Shown piece by piece: positions 49,013-61,516 of a stretch of DNA of 64,000 bases. This stretch comes from Poronia punctata. Taxonomy: Eukaryota > Ascomycota > Sordariomycetes > Xylariales > Xylariaceae. Location: NCBI GenBank assembly GCA_022579005.1, contig MU401454.1, positions 124,001 to 188,000 on the forward strand. The letters are read 5' to 3'. The translations under genes and the position numbers were made by a program. The stretch's first letter is position 1; each line of letters begins with the position of its first letter. The notes under the pieces are model-generated. The model was not told the DNA's origin. It did no database searches and was given only the letters and a program-made list of their open reading frames with translations.

Positions 49013-51538
49013 GTAGAATTCGGGGATATAAGCGTGCCTACAATAGTCCCTGCGCCCGTATCGGTTTAGTCTGTTTAGGGAGGTACTTGCAAAAGAGTAA
49101 TGCCTGCAACTATGATCTTACGATGGACTTGCAGTCTCATTCCCGCCCTGGAACTACAATATGTGAGTACCTCCACATAGTTTTCCAATTCCTAAATACA
49201 AGTACGTGGCATCAATTCCTGTATATTGATGCGGTGTAAATCTTGCACTTGGTGGAGGATGTAGATACTACAACCTACCCCAGGTTAGATATCTGTCTAC
49301 CCAAGCTATTTGCAGCCTAATTGCCACTGCTTCCAGGCAAATGTTCACTACCAGGACGGGATTAAGCGGCCGTTCTGACCTTGGTTGCTTTTCTAGCTTT
49401 ACCCTTCACCTTTTGGTGGGGATTGTTTTGTTTTAGAATGCATCCAAGCATGCCAGGGAACATGGAGTAAAGATACAAAGCAAAAAGACGATCAAGCAGG
49501 CTTTGTGATAGATCTATGGTCCTAGGCTATACCAAAGCTCGCAGGGGCCAAAATAACTTCTGTTAAGAAAAGAAATGTACGTATATTTGCCTTCAAATGA
49601 TGCACGCCAAGTTCGTCATTGATCTGTGTTTGACTTGGACGGCCTATGAGATATATGCAGTGTCTTGGAGTGCGTCGAAAGGTGACCAATGAACTGATTT
49701 TGACTGTTGACACTGCCTGACCGTACATGTAGTGAGAATCCTGGAACGCCTACATAAGACAGGGCATGAGGGATTATGTATACCCAGTACTTAAGCAATC
49801 GAACAAGTATGATCGTGGTCTATTTATTATGTGAAGAAGAAAAACTGCCATCATATCAACGTAGCTCACTGGATATTGTATCGTAGTTGTGACTTGTAAG
49901 TGCGCCGATAAGTGGGTATAACCTCGCTAATTGCAACATTCGGTTTGAAGCAAGTTAAGGGTAACATCGGTCGCCCAGGGGTGCACACTGCAGCGTAGAA
50001 AGCCGAAAGATTTTAGAATAGACCACCTTGCTGCCTAAGGTAAACAAGCTGTCAAGGCTAGATGGCCACTACTGGCAATTATGAAGAGCTATGTGTACAC
50101 CTTACAATTTTTCTAGCTATCTTCTTGAGAACTTGACGTTTATGAAGGTTGAAACTGGCAAAGGCAAGGCATCTAGGGCAAGCCTCCAAGTAGAGGCTTG
50201 CTGATAGGACAGAATACGCAGCGTCTTGTACGCCACCTTATTTTGTCAGACATATAGACCTCTTATGGCCTTGGAGAAAATAACTTTGGTCTAGACTAAC
50301 TACCTATGTAACAGCTTCTGCCATCTCACTCAAGGCTTGGGGGGTTTGAAGGCTTGGACTCCTAGCCTTTCGCTTCTTCCATCCGTCCGAGGAGGGGAGT
50401 AATGACTACAAGTTTCGTCTTGAAGACTGGCTAAGATGACATCTCTCACTGGGAATTTTGCTCCATTTAAAGTAGTTCATGCGTACAACATGTATTCCCA
50501 TCTGACAAGGAGGTACCTAATTAGAAAAGGAGCGTTGCATACATATATCAAGTAGCACCAGGCTGTTGCCACACTATGTAGCGTCCTTAGGCCGAGATTG
50601 GCAGCAAGTAAATGTCAACGACTTTGTATAAGGCAGGTCTTCTGGACATTTTGTGTTTTGAAAGGCGGGTGGTTACATACATACTAGGTAGGTATAAGCA
50701 TGGTGAGGTGAGGGGGCATTCTCTAGTTCACAACACCAAACGGAATAACTGGTCTGGCAGAATCCTTGGTCTTTTCAGTGCCGTTAAAGGGATGGGCAAA
50801 TCAGCCACCAGATAGAATATATTACCAGTATAGAGGCTTGTCAAAGAAGTTTGATTCTACCTATGTCACCCCAAGTACGCATAGGTACCTACGTCTCATA
50901 TATATGGTCTGTTGAGTGTGGCATTACATGCTTTTACCTCAGCGCGTACATGTGTGGACTTAGCTACACACCCGCACCCAACTTGTCTGTTTGCGCCTAC
51001 GTCTTTGAGGGAAAACTGCTGATTTGGCTCAATGGGTACCCCTTTCAGTGCTTCATTTGTAAATTTGTACCCGCATCTTACTCAAAAACCAGTATCACAG
51101 AGATAAATTGGGTAGGTACGCAAGGAGTCACAGATATTTCGACCAATAGATGTGTGTCACTTATTGTAATGGGATCCGCGTCAGAGTAGGTAATTGCCAC
51201 TTCAGACTGCAAACAATCCCATTGTTATTCATGTAGTAGGTATTTCAGGTACTACCTACTGATCTGGACCATAAACATAGGTTGATCTTGCTTAACCACA
51301 ACCCACAAACACATTTTTCCCTCTCCCAATTCCTTCCCTCTTCACCTTTCCACTACTACTTTACTACCTCACTTCCCAACTCCAATCGTCATCTTCCGTC
51401 ATACTCTGACATCAGTGTTGAATTGGCATTCAGTCGCTTCCTCATCGTTTGACTTTGTTCAGTTCCCAAAGCCTGTACGCGCAAGCTCCTACCTTTTTTC
51501 AACCTGAAAATTTGAGTAAGCATAGAAAGTACTACAAG
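49013..51538. other. Gene-free region, 2.5 kb
   Basis: No coding exon is recognised on either strand. The last ~250 bases are pyrimidine-rich (51310-51410), a common leader or promoter feature in moulds, upstream of the surface-protein gene. AGGTACCTA-type words occur at about 50512 and 50880. Confidence 0.5.
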
Positions 51539-52395
51539 ATGCAGTTCGTCAAGTTCATCGCTCTTGGCTTCTTTGCCTCTCTCGGCATGGTAAGTTGCGA
51601 GTCCTCTCTCTCATTCCCTCTTGGCTTTCCCATCGTCGAGGGTGTGTCTGTCCTTCCGCAACTGTCATTTCGTTGGAGAAAGTGGCCTGACCGGTCATCA
51701 TCTTCAATAACGCAGTTCGGTAGCATCCACAGAATGCCATAAAAACGTAATTATGAGACTGATATTTATTTTACTAGGCTTCAATTGAGGTCGCCAAGAA
51801 GGCGGAAGTTGCCGACTGCAGCTGCAGCACAACTCCAACTGTTACAGTGACTGCCACGCCATCTGTCGGCATCGTACCCTCTGGTACGGTCACGGTCACT
51901 GTCACTCTTTCGTCGGCTACTGCAGAGAATGGAGGGTCTTCCCCTCCGTATGGCGTTGTCCCTTCGGAGTCTGCCACTGGTGGTCTTCTCACCGAGACTT
52001 CTGCCACACCTGTTCCCCCCACTGTCACCGAAAGCACTGGAACCATGACTACAGCCCCTCCTGGAGGTGATGAGACGTCTTGGCCTCACTCTGAGACCGG
52101 CGTTACTGCCAGTACTGAGACTATCCCTGCCACTGGTGATGAGACTGGCACTGTGACCGGTACCGATCAGACTACTGCCACGGATACAGCTACTGCCACT
52201 GATACCGGAATTGAATCCATCACTGGATCGGATACCCAGTCACCCACAGAAACCCCAACCGACTCTACTGGCTCGGCTACACCGTCCGCTCCAGCAGCCA
52301 CAACAAGTGCCCATTCTGGTGCTGCATCCATTGCAGTCCACGTCGGAGCACTTTTCGGTGGCGCAGCTGCGCTGTTCATGATCCAATATATCTAA
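51539..52395 (+). CDS. Secreted Ser/Thr-rich protein, probably GPI-anchored
   Basis: Two exons, 51539-51589 and 51778-52395, with a 188-nt intron, encode 222 residues. The signal peptide is MQFVKFIALGFFASLGM plus ASIEVA, with cleavage probably near residue 20. The mature part opens with DCSCSTTPTVTVTATPS, the only two cysteines. About 150 residues dominated by Thr, Ser, Pro and Gly follow, with many T-x-T and TDT/TAT steps, which suggests heavy O-mannosylation. The C-terminus has a small-residue stretch (TSAHSGAAS) followed by hydrophobic VHVGALFGGAAALFMIQYI, a GPI-attachment pattern. It is likely a cell-wall or plasma-membrane surface protein with no enzymatic domain. No family is recognised; such proteins evolve fast. 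Confidence 0.83.
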
Positions 52396-53462
52396 GTAAT
52401 CACATTCGCGGATGAACGTTCGGGTCTCTTGTTGCGAGATAATGTTTAAGGATGGAATGCAAGCTCTTCGATGGAAGCAGACCCGGTAGACATCTGCTAC
52501 TGGGCGCAATGGCACGAGAGGACTCACCAAAAACTCACGGCCCGACATGTTTCTCTTCCTACGTCGGCACAATGTGTTCCTTTAATCCAAGAGACCCTTA
52601 ACACCCATGTCCGCACTGGGGGTACGAGGGTATAAAATTGGCATGGCAGGCCACGGCAGAAAACAGATGGAGTGGTTATCAAGATGATTGGGGAGGAACT
52701 AATAACTGGATTTGCAATTGGCACATTGCTCTGGAAACCGGAAGGAAACTAATGGATTAGACGAGTAATGACTCTCTCGGTTTCAACCGAGTGACTGGAC
52801 ATCTTTACGATGTCGTTGGCCTAGGTGGCATTTCCTATTTGTGTAGCTAGTTCTAGTAGATGGTACCACTCGGGTGCATAGATGAAATCGATGCAACAGG
52901 GGTACGTAACACACACATATCATGGCACAACATACAGGGATCGAATTGTGTACCGGCAAACATATTAGTCATCGTTTTAACCGCTGGGCTACTCGGCGCG
53001 ACACCTTCCTGTTAAGCCCCCTTGCCCCGTATTGTTCACCTAGGGGAGGGGACACATGCCCGACTTTCCTAAAACACACCGCACAAGAGACGGACCGGTT
53101 TCCATCCCGTGACATTACTGTCATGTACAAGTAAAATCACCATCGTCACACGATTATCCCTACCCAGCGTAACTACTTAGTAAAATGGGCGTATACAAAT
53201 GGTGTCACAACCAAAGATCTGCTTTGCCAGGCAGTTGGTCGTCGCATTGTAAAATGTAGATGACAGGAAAGGGAAGAGAGAGAAAGAGGGAGAGTCGAAA
53301 CGGCACAGGGTACCTCATCGTGTGGCTCTTACAGAAGGGACAGAAAAAAAGAACAGTCAAAGCATTTCGTCGTTCGAATGGAAAAAAGTATGTACATTTA
53401 TTACAAAACAGCGTAATCTAATTAACTATAAATATGAAAACAGTCGAAAGTCAATTTTTGAA
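52396..53462. other. Convergent spacer between the surface protein and LMBR1 genes
   Basis: No coding exon. It contains a tRNA-like fragment (listed separately) and an A/G-rich tract at 53262-53300, followed by AT-rich 3' sequence of the LMBR1 gene. Confidence 0.5.
52920..53003 (-). repeat. tRNA-like fragment (decayed tRNA or tRNA-derived SINE)
   Basis: On the minus strand GAGTAGCCCAGCGGTTAAAA resembles an A box and D-arm. CAATTCGATCCCTGT, about 37 bases on, resembles a B box and T-arm (GGTTCGATCCC with G-to-A changes). The anticodon stem does not pair and the T-stem is incomplete, so this is not a working tRNA. The spacing fits a tRNA-derived SINE head or a tRNA pseudogene. Only one copy was noticed in the window. 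Confidence 0.35.
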
Positions 53463-55627
53463 TCAGAGATGTATCCTTCTATCGCCACCGAACCATCTCC
53501 GTATATCGTTGTCATTCGTGCCGCTGCCACCGCTTGTCCCTTGATCGTCGCCGCCCATCCACTTGGGCTTCTTCAAGCCGTCGCCAATCTCCTGGAGCCA
53601 TTTCGGCGTATCGATGGTGTCCATGGTATTTCTGAACCGATGGCCTAGGTTGGCGAAGAAGTTGTCGTCTTCGGGTTCTTCGAGGTCGGCTGCTGCTCCT
53701 CTTTGCCGCCCGCGGCTGGTACTTTGTGTTGCGAGTCCATGATCGGAGGGCGAAGTGGCAAAGGGCGTTCTCGTGCCCTCCGCTCTTCCCGATGGTACTG
53801 TCAAGATGGGTTGTGTTCGACTCGAGGATGTGCGGGATGCGGCCTCCTCTAATCGTCGGGAGATCGATGTCCCGTTGAGCTCTCGCTCGATGAGTTGCCG
53901 GCCTTCACGCCACGAGCCTGTTCCATATCCCGCGGAACTTTGGTCCTCTTCATCATCAACGATGTCCATACCGAACCCGAAGAAACGCTTAACCTTGCCA
54001 TATAAGCCAAATAGTGTGGCAAGGACTGGTAAAAGGATAAGCACGGGGAACAGATTGTCGAACCAGTCACCGAGAGGAGTTAGGTCGATATACCGGCCCA
54101 GCAAATTGTAGAATACCGTCTTCTTATAAATCTTAGGCGACAAAAAGGTGATGAAATTGTAGGAGAGCGGAACACTGAGTCGAGCGACTTGTCCAGCATA
54201 CCAGAATGCGGATTCATGCGCCGTGTTGCGTTTGACTAGCGCGCGGCCACGCCATACTTTTATCTCGGTCACAGTGTGTAGCGCTGCTGTGCACATGTAT
54301 AATATCCAGAAGGCGGCGATTAACTGGCCGGCAAACCCTACCCGCCCGCTATCCCCCGTCCAATGGTGGACAACTGTAAATCTGATTACTGAGAGGGACG
54401 GGAAGGCTCCCTTCACCAGCTCCGACCAAGTGATGCATAGGGAAGCTAGTCCAAGAAAGCCTCCGGCGAGAACGCGAAGCCAAGGGACGACTTGACGGTA
54501 CAGCAGATATCGGGTATAAGGGGTTAAAATAGTCAGTCTCTCGATAAGTGACGAAGATGGAGAGGCTGCACCGAAGTCGAGCTTCTTTGACGCTGACGAG
54601 TCCAAGATTGCTTGGGTGCGGGCCGCATCTTGTAGTAGGCGGCCCCACTCTTCAACGTAGCGGGACTTGGCATGCTTTGCGCGAACTAACTGCCGCGTCA
54701 AATCTGCCAGGTATTTCTCCGTGATGACTGTGGGAATGATGCGGCTGTCGTTGTCGCGAGGAATAGCGCTTCGTGGCCGTGTGGCCGGTATGTTGCAAAT
54801 GTCCGACAGTTCTTCGATCCAGCCCTGGAAATCCCTAGCGCTGCCCGTCTTCCGCTTGCTGAGCTCAGATACCTGCACTTCAAGATCTTCCAAGTTAAGG
54901 ATAGCGTCCTCCATGTTCTCGTAAAGTTTCGGGGCTCTTGATTGTAGTCGCCTTAATCTCGCGCTGGCGCTTGCATTCTTAATCAAGTTCCGTGGGATCG
55001 CAACCAAGCCATGTCCCATTAGATAGATGGCTAAAATCAAGCCCCAACAGTAGGCCAGCGCCATGATGAGGCCCTTCAGCGCTGTAGGTGATGGGCCGTA
55101 GGATATAAAGAAATATACAATCCCGACGATACCGGAGCCGAGAACGATGGCGTAGTATTGGAAGTTTTGTTGCAGTGAGTAAATCAGACGGTCCTTGGGC
55201 TCACGATACCCGGCATCGGAGTACTCGGCGAAGATGGGAAAGATGAACCTGATGGAACACGAAATCAGAATAAACACGAACAAGTGGTAGCAGCAAGGGC
55301 CACGCGAGCGACGCACCATGTCAGGACAAACGTCAGCCAGTATAATATCCTCCATGAGACCAAGAGTGCCCGGTGGGGGAGCCAAATCCCCCTAATCGAT
55401 TCATCGTCAGGGCCGGCATTGGACGCAACATCGATCGGAACCAGCAGGATATTGCTCGCAGGAAGCCAGAGTCCGAAGAATACGGGCACCAGAAGGTAGG
55501 CGGGTGTCGTTCGGAGAGGGAGGTACCGCCGCAGTATCAAAAGCACTACGAGACATAGAACGGCCAAAGCGAGGCATGCGAAGATTGTGGAGCCGACTGG
55601 CGACTGACTGCTTGCTATTTGCAGCAT
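53463..55627 (-). CDS. LMBR1-domain multispanning membrane protein
   Basis: Two exons, 55627-55317 and 55248-53463, with a 68-nt intron (55249-55316), encode 698 residues. LMBR1/LIMR-type proteins are polytopic; human relatives include LMBD1 (lysosomal) and LMBR1L. There are about nine hydrophobic segments: two before the splice (TIFACLALAVLCLVVLLIL, AYLLVPVFFGLWL), the join VLTW-FIFPIFAEYSDAGYREP, which is the family hallmark, and others through LIAAFWILYMCTAALH and FPVLILLPVLATLFGLYG. A charged coiled segment of about 100 residues (about 190-300) lies mid-protein. The C-terminal ~150 residues are hydrophilic and disordered. The precise compartment and cargo in fungi are unknown. The start codon is divergent from the lectin gene, 739 bases away. 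Confidence 0.92.
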
Positions 55628-56366
55628 CTTGGTCGGCTGATTACTCCATGAAGGCCAGAGAGCGCAGGAAGATTTCGGTTACGATAGAGGGAAAATAATA
55701 AGCGGAAGGTCGTTTATCACAGTGATTAAGCGCTGATTCCTAGCGATGAACTCGGACTCGTTTGGAAATGATCAGAATGGTGAGCTTGATAGTCTAGGTT
55801 CTGCTAGGGTAGGCTAGGTCAGATCTAGACTGTTAGAGTTCTCGGCCTCTGACGTCGCTTGCACAGCAAGTAGGTACCTACCTAATTTGCAATTAACAGG
55901 GGCTTAAGTTATCACGAGCCACAAGCCAGGCATGTGAAAAGTGGCGCTGCAGAGGTCTGTGGCTTACGCACTAAATTTACGACCACGAGTAAGTTACCAT
56001 CAATAAACAGCACTAGACAGGGGTAGCTTGCTTGGAACGCGGAAGTTCATTGGGTAACGACCCCCAGGATTCCAATTTATGACCTGTCAGGAGGAGTCGG
56101 GGCTGGAAAAGGCCAGCTATCAGTTGCATTCGTGGGATCGATTCGAACTGTCTGCGGAGCTGTGATCATCTTCAATAAACTGGCCTACGGGCTCGATTCG
56201 TTATACGCACAACCAACACCACGGCCGGACTTGGTGCATCTGTAACGCTGGGGAGTTATCGTTTCTTCCTCTTCTACCGCTCGTTTCCCGTTCCCATATT
56301 ACCGCCTCCGCATTTAGTAGTTCATTTCTCTCCCGATTTGTGATTTTGACGACCAGGATAAAAAAG
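55628..56366. promoter_or_regulatory. Divergent promoter region between the LMBR1 and lectin genes
   Basis: 739 bases between opposed starts. A palindromic AGTAGGTACCTACCTA lies at 55869-55884. No factor site is assigned. Confidence 0.45.
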
Positions 56367-57452
56367 ATGCGGTTTGCAGCCTTGTCGACGCTATGGCTGG
56401 CGGCAACAGCCTGGGCTGCTGTTGACCGTACAGATGATGGAAACGTTCGGAGCATCCAGGTATGAGTTACACAATGTTTGACTCTTCTGCTGTCCTTGCT
56501 CACTGTCCGAACTATTGTAGCTCCGCACCCACAGCTTGAAACAGCCGTATCTTGATTCTGATATGTCAAGCCGATGGTTTGATTTTGGTGGAGATACAAT
56601 CGTCAGGACAGATTCGTATGTCGCCGCCTCCGATTCCGAACGCATGGGGAGTAAAGAGACCCGAATACTGACATTCGACGCTCAAGTTACATCCGTCTCA
56701 CATCCGAACGTCCTTCGCAAAACGGATGGCTGTTCTCTCGAGTTCCCCTTACCGCGACAAATTGGGAAGTCGAGGTTGAGTTTAAGATTCATGGCAAAAA
56801 TACGTTGTTCGGAGACGGGTTCGCCATGTGGCTAACCAAGGAGCGAGGAGAAGAGGGCGGCCCTGTGTTCGGACATAAGAATTACTTCGAAGGACTCGGT
56901 ATCTTCTTCGACACGTACAAGAATAATCGCCCCGGCACGGTTTTCCCCTATGTAATGGCTATGGTTGGCGATGGCAAGACGTCATACAACAAGGACAACG
57001 ACGGAAAGGACCAGGAGCTTGCCGGCTGCTCAGCCAGAGGCATACGCAACTCGAAGACGCCAACAAAACTGCGCCTCACTTATTTCCAGGACAAGTCGTT
57101 GAAACTGGAGTTGATGTACAAGACCGAAGACGAATGGCAGCTTTGCTTCGAGACCAACGACCCACCCGCGATCCCGTCCGTTACCTATCTCGGTTTCAGC
57201 GCCGAGACAGGCGAGCTGAGCGACAACCATGATATTATTTCTATCGATGCCAAGAATCTCTACACCACGGGCGGCTCCTCTAGCAAAACTACGTCTGGCA
57301 AGGGTAATACCACCAGGGGCTCCCAAGCGCAGACTGGCGGCAGCTGGACTTGGTTCTTCGTCAAGACCTTCCTCTTCCTCCTTGTCGTCGTTGGAGGTTA
57401 CGTCGGATATACTGCGTACCGGACAAACAAGAAGAGAACTCATCGATTTTAG
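56367..57452 (+). CDS. VIP36/ERGIC-53-type L-lectin, secretory cargo receptor
   Basis: Three exons, 56367-56459, 56521-56615 and 56687-57452, with introns of 61 and 71 nt, encode 317 residues. L-type lectins bind high-mannose glycans on cargo and cycle between ER and Golgi. There is a signal peptide (RFAALSTLWLAATAWA), then QLRTHSLKQPYLDSDMSSRW, DFGGDTIVRTDSY-IRLTSERP, NWEVEVEFKIHG, GDGFAMWLTKE and GLGIFFDTYKNN. A cysteine pair, DQELAGCSAR and WQLCFET, follows. A single membrane span (about 283-303) ends in a basic cytosolic tail, YRTNKKRTHRF. The second intron is needed: without it the frame breaks within RLTSERP. It contains an ACTGAC branch site. Confidence 0.94.
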
Positions 57453-59855
57453 TGTGATTGATTAATGTTATACCCGGTGGTGAGGCGCACGGCGAGGCCC
57501 CGCCCGCGATGTTCATTGAGTAGAAGGGGGGATATCAACTTTCGTATATATTGACACCAGTTTGGAGATTTTGAATTCACGCCTCGTCGTGATGTATTGC
57601 AATCGGCTATGGGGGCATGAGGCCAGGGGCGTCAACCGGCTATGTAAATAAGTATACAAGTTTCAAAAACCTCACAGTTACGAATGACGACTGTCACGTG
57701 GCGAAGGGCGCGCTTGGTGATTAAGGGACTCCAATGCCCCCCTGAACCGAAACCTAGCAACCTGACTGATATCAATTCTACATTATTGCGCCCATATTGC
57801 GAAGGGCCACCGGCGTCTATCGCGTAACCGAGGATACAGCACGGTTAGTCAGCCACAAGCAGCGTATAATGTCAGAACGGGTAGACCATCTAAGGTTAGG
57901 GGTTCCTGCCCATCCAGTCGCCAACGAGACTCCGCAGCGACAATAGATGTGATATACAGGAAGCGAATTCACAGATGGAACATGGACGGATGATACTTAC
58001 CTTACCCTACATAATTCATGTAGGTTATGCTTTAGTGGATTGGCTTTGCGTCAACGGGCGATGGTATTGGTAGCTAAAGCCAAGGATATCAATTGCACGT
58101 TGAGATTGTTTTGTGAAACAAGAGTCCTCTGAGCTGTCGACGAACAGTTTCCATACCCGTGGTGAGGGGCCACCAGTAAAGAGGTAGTCTAGGTCAGGCA
58201 GTAAGGGTTACCGAGACAAAGGATCCGGGAGACGGCTATTGGGGAATTGAACGGCACTTGTACGCCCGCGGCACAAAAATGTACATCCAAAACTACTCGG
58301 GAGGCTGGAAGTTTGAAGACGATCTTCATCTCTGCAGGACGGAGGCAAATAGCAGTACTGTTCCTGCAAGTTGCGACGGCTTGAGGGGTTTGGACGATCG
58401 TGGATAAGACCCCCACATTCGGTCCGCCACGACATCTCTCAAGCGTCGCAAAAAGCCTAATGCCATTCGCTTTCAGCTTCGTCAAAGTCTTTGTTCTACT
58501 TTCTACGCGTCTCTTATGGTATTAGCCTCTCGAGATTATTTTATACACCATTAAATATCTACATATAGTAAAACCGAAGCGACCGTGCGACCTTTAATGT
58601 AAAAACCCGGTGTACCTATGACTGGGGAAACGTGCAAACCCCCATCTTACGGTCATAAACTTAACAGGTATTATTACTCGTATAATGCCCTTCTTGGGGT
58701 GGGGTGTGTGATGACTCCATGTCAACTCCGTTGGCCTCCAGAGTCCACACGACTTTAGCTGGAAGAATAAATAGGCGTCTCTGATGAGCATTTCGGCTAA
58801 CCTTTAACTACATGTAGGTACTCGTCTAGAAGAAGGTCAAAGTGCAGATGCAAGTACCTACGGGTAAAATGGTAAAGGTTTTGAGACTTTGAGGCCAGTA
58901 CTTGTATCTTCCTCCCACCTGCCTTGGGAACCTTGTTACAGGGTACCCGGAAGCAAGGCGACATCTACTTCCTTCTCCCCCGCTCTCCCAAGACATAGCG
59001 CGTACCAGTACCTAAAGCCGCCCGCTATTTTCGCCCTCAAGTTGTCGTCATCTCCCTCATCATTGAATCCTTCTCTTTTCTTTGACCCCTAACCACCAAC
59101 ACGACAGTAATATCCTAGTATACGTACATACCAGATGATAACCTGCTTCCCCGGAGTACGTTTATGCTTCGTGCGGATTGTCTTGTTCCCTCTTCTCCCC
59201 TCGTAACTGCTATCGGCTTTCATCCGGCTTGCTGTTAGTTCCTTTCCTAACCCCAACCCCGACCTCGAATTGTGCGAGCCTTGTTTGCGGAACCTGAGCT
59301 ATCCAAACCCGGTCGATATCTTTAATATAGCTTCTGAACGGAATCTTGCATCCCCGATTCCATTCGAAGCTCCTATCACGTCGGGCCTGCGCAATTGCTA
59401 CAATTCAATTGACGACCCAGTCCTGCATACGATCGGGCTCTTTGTATACCAGTGTTCTTGTTGGATAGCTTGAAAGGCACTCGACCTAGGAATCGCTTTG
59501 ATCCTAGCTGTACTCTGAGTAAAGAGTTGGCTGCAAGCTAGGGGGAGGGAGTGTCCCTAAGGAGATATCTGTTGTCAAGGGCGCTACAAGCTTCCAATGA
59601 CAAACTGAGTGCGCTTGCTCTGTGGCGGCATTCGTCAATAACCTGCGACCTCCTTACTTGTTCTGTCCATGCGACAGACTCATCGCGACCATCTCACGAC
59701 ATCGCAACTACGGTCTCCCATAAACGTGCTGCTTTCCAACCATATACGATCAGCAACAGGTTAAACAAGGCCCCATAGTCTGAGAGAACGAGGATACATT
59801 GACTCACAAACGCGTTGGAAAGGTTGGGTAACTCCTCCCTGTTACAGCATTACCT
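57453..59855. other. 2.4 kb upstream of the PKA gene, long leader likely
   Basis: No coding exon is recognised. The 900 bases nearest the PKA start hold several short upstream open frames and pyrimidine-rich stretches, consistent with a long 5' leader. The part nearest the lectin is its 3' untranslated region. Confidence 0.5.
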
Positions 59856-61516
59856 ATGCCGACCTTAGGCTTTCTCAAGAAGAAAAGGACGAGGGAGGAT
59901 AAGACCGACCCGTCCTCTAGTCAACCTTCAAGCCCCGTAACACCTGTGACACCTACCTCGTCCAGAGCTTTCGAGAGCTTTAATACAATCCCGTCCAAAT
60001 CCTCGTCAAACACGAGCCACCCGACACAGTCGACACAATCGACACAGTCGCGGCCTTCAGCAAGCCAAGGGAAAGAAACACAACCGCCAGCTGCAGGGCA
60101 CCAAATGAATCTACCGGCACCCCAGCAAGCTGTTCCATATGGGCTACAGCATACACCAAGTCCTGGCCAGGTTGTATCGCCGCATAACTTGCCTAGCATC
60201 AATAACCTGATCAACTTGCCCCAAACAGATGGTATGGTCCCGACCCCGTTAGTCGCCTGGAAGTACCTCATCTAACCCGCAAATAGGCCATCATGGTACG
60301 CCACCGCCGCAGCTCCAACAGCAGGCTCGGGCCCAGACACAAGCGCATTCCCAGGTGCCAGCAGAGTCGGAAGTACGAGTAACCAAGGGTCGATATTCGC
60401 TTAACGACTTTGACCTGCTCCGGACGTTAGGAACGGGAAGTTTTGGACGAGTCCACCTGGTGCAATCAAAACATAATCAGAGGTTTTATGCCATCAAGGT
60501 GCTGAAGAAGGCTCAGGTAGTCAAGATGAAACAGGTTGAACACACCAACGATGAAAGACGGATGTTGGGAGAGGTGAAGCATCCGTTCTTGATTACCCTG
60601 TGGGGCACGTTTCAAGATGCGCGGAACCTCTACATGGTGATGGATTTTGTCGAAGGTGGTGAGCTCTTCTCTCTTTTGAGAAAATCCGGTGTAAGTAACC
60701 GATGCAGTACCCCCTCCCGCACGGGTTCCATCTTGCTAAACTTGTCAGCGGTTTCCGAACCCGGTGGCCAAGTTCTATGCAGCAGAAGTCACGCTCGCGC
60801 TTGAATATCTCCACTCGAAGAACATCATTTATCGAGATCTCAAGCCCGAAAATTTGTTACTGGACCGTCACGGACACCTTAAAATAACGGATTTTGGTTT
60901 CGCAAAACGAGTTCCGGACAAGACGTGGACCTTATGCGGCACACCGGATTACTTAGCCCCCGAAGTGGTCTCTAACAAGGGCTACAACAAATCGGTTGAT
61001 TGGTACGCGGCCAATTCTGTGACTTCCACGTGGGAGGCTAACACTGGTCTGATTTAGGTGGTCTCTGGGTATCTTGATCTATGAGATGCTCTGCGGCTAT
61101 ACGCCCTTTTGGGACAGTGGATCCCCAATGAAAATATACGAGAACATTCTCAGGGGTAAAGTAAAATATCCGGCGTATGTACATCCAGATGCGCAGGAGC
61201 TCCTGGAGCGGCTCATTACGCCGGATCTTACCAAGAGGCTGGGAAACCTGTACGGGGGTCCACAAGACGTCAAGAACCATCCGTGGTTCGCCGAAGTTAC
61301 GTGGGACAGGCTGTCAGAGAAAGATATTGACGCACCTTATACACCACCAGTCAAGGCTGGCGCCGGCGACGCGAGCCAGTTTGACAAGTACCCAGAAGAA
61401 ACAGAGAAATACGGACAGCCAGGGCAGGATGAGTGAGCCTCCTATAAACCGAAGCCTATGCGGCATATCCCTAACTAACATGTGACAGTTACGGCCACTT
61501 GTTTACTGATTTCTGA
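59856..61516 (+). CDS. pkaC1: cAMP-dependent protein kinase catalytic subunit
   Basis: Five exons, 59856-60231, 60287-60690, 60749-61002, 61058-61432 and 61489-61516, with four introns of 55-58 nt, encode 478 residues. PKA-C phosphorylates metabolic and developmental targets after cAMP frees it from the regulatory subunit. A Ser/Pro/Gln-rich N-terminus (1-150), usual in moulds, precedes the kinase domain. It shows GTGSFGRV (174-181), Lys196, YRDLKPEN with Asp290, DFGFAKRV from Asp308 and activation loop [15 protein letters not shown] with Thr321. The C-terminal AGC tail ends YGHLFTDF, encoded across a final 28-nt exon and carrying the hydrophobic FTDF end. The join [16 protein letters not shown] fixes intron 3. 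All phases agree. Confidence 0.97.

Noticed and set aside
53755..54111. 118-residue plus-strand frame within the LMBR1 gene
   Set aside because: Antisense shadow of a well-supported LMBR1 protein, with no motif.
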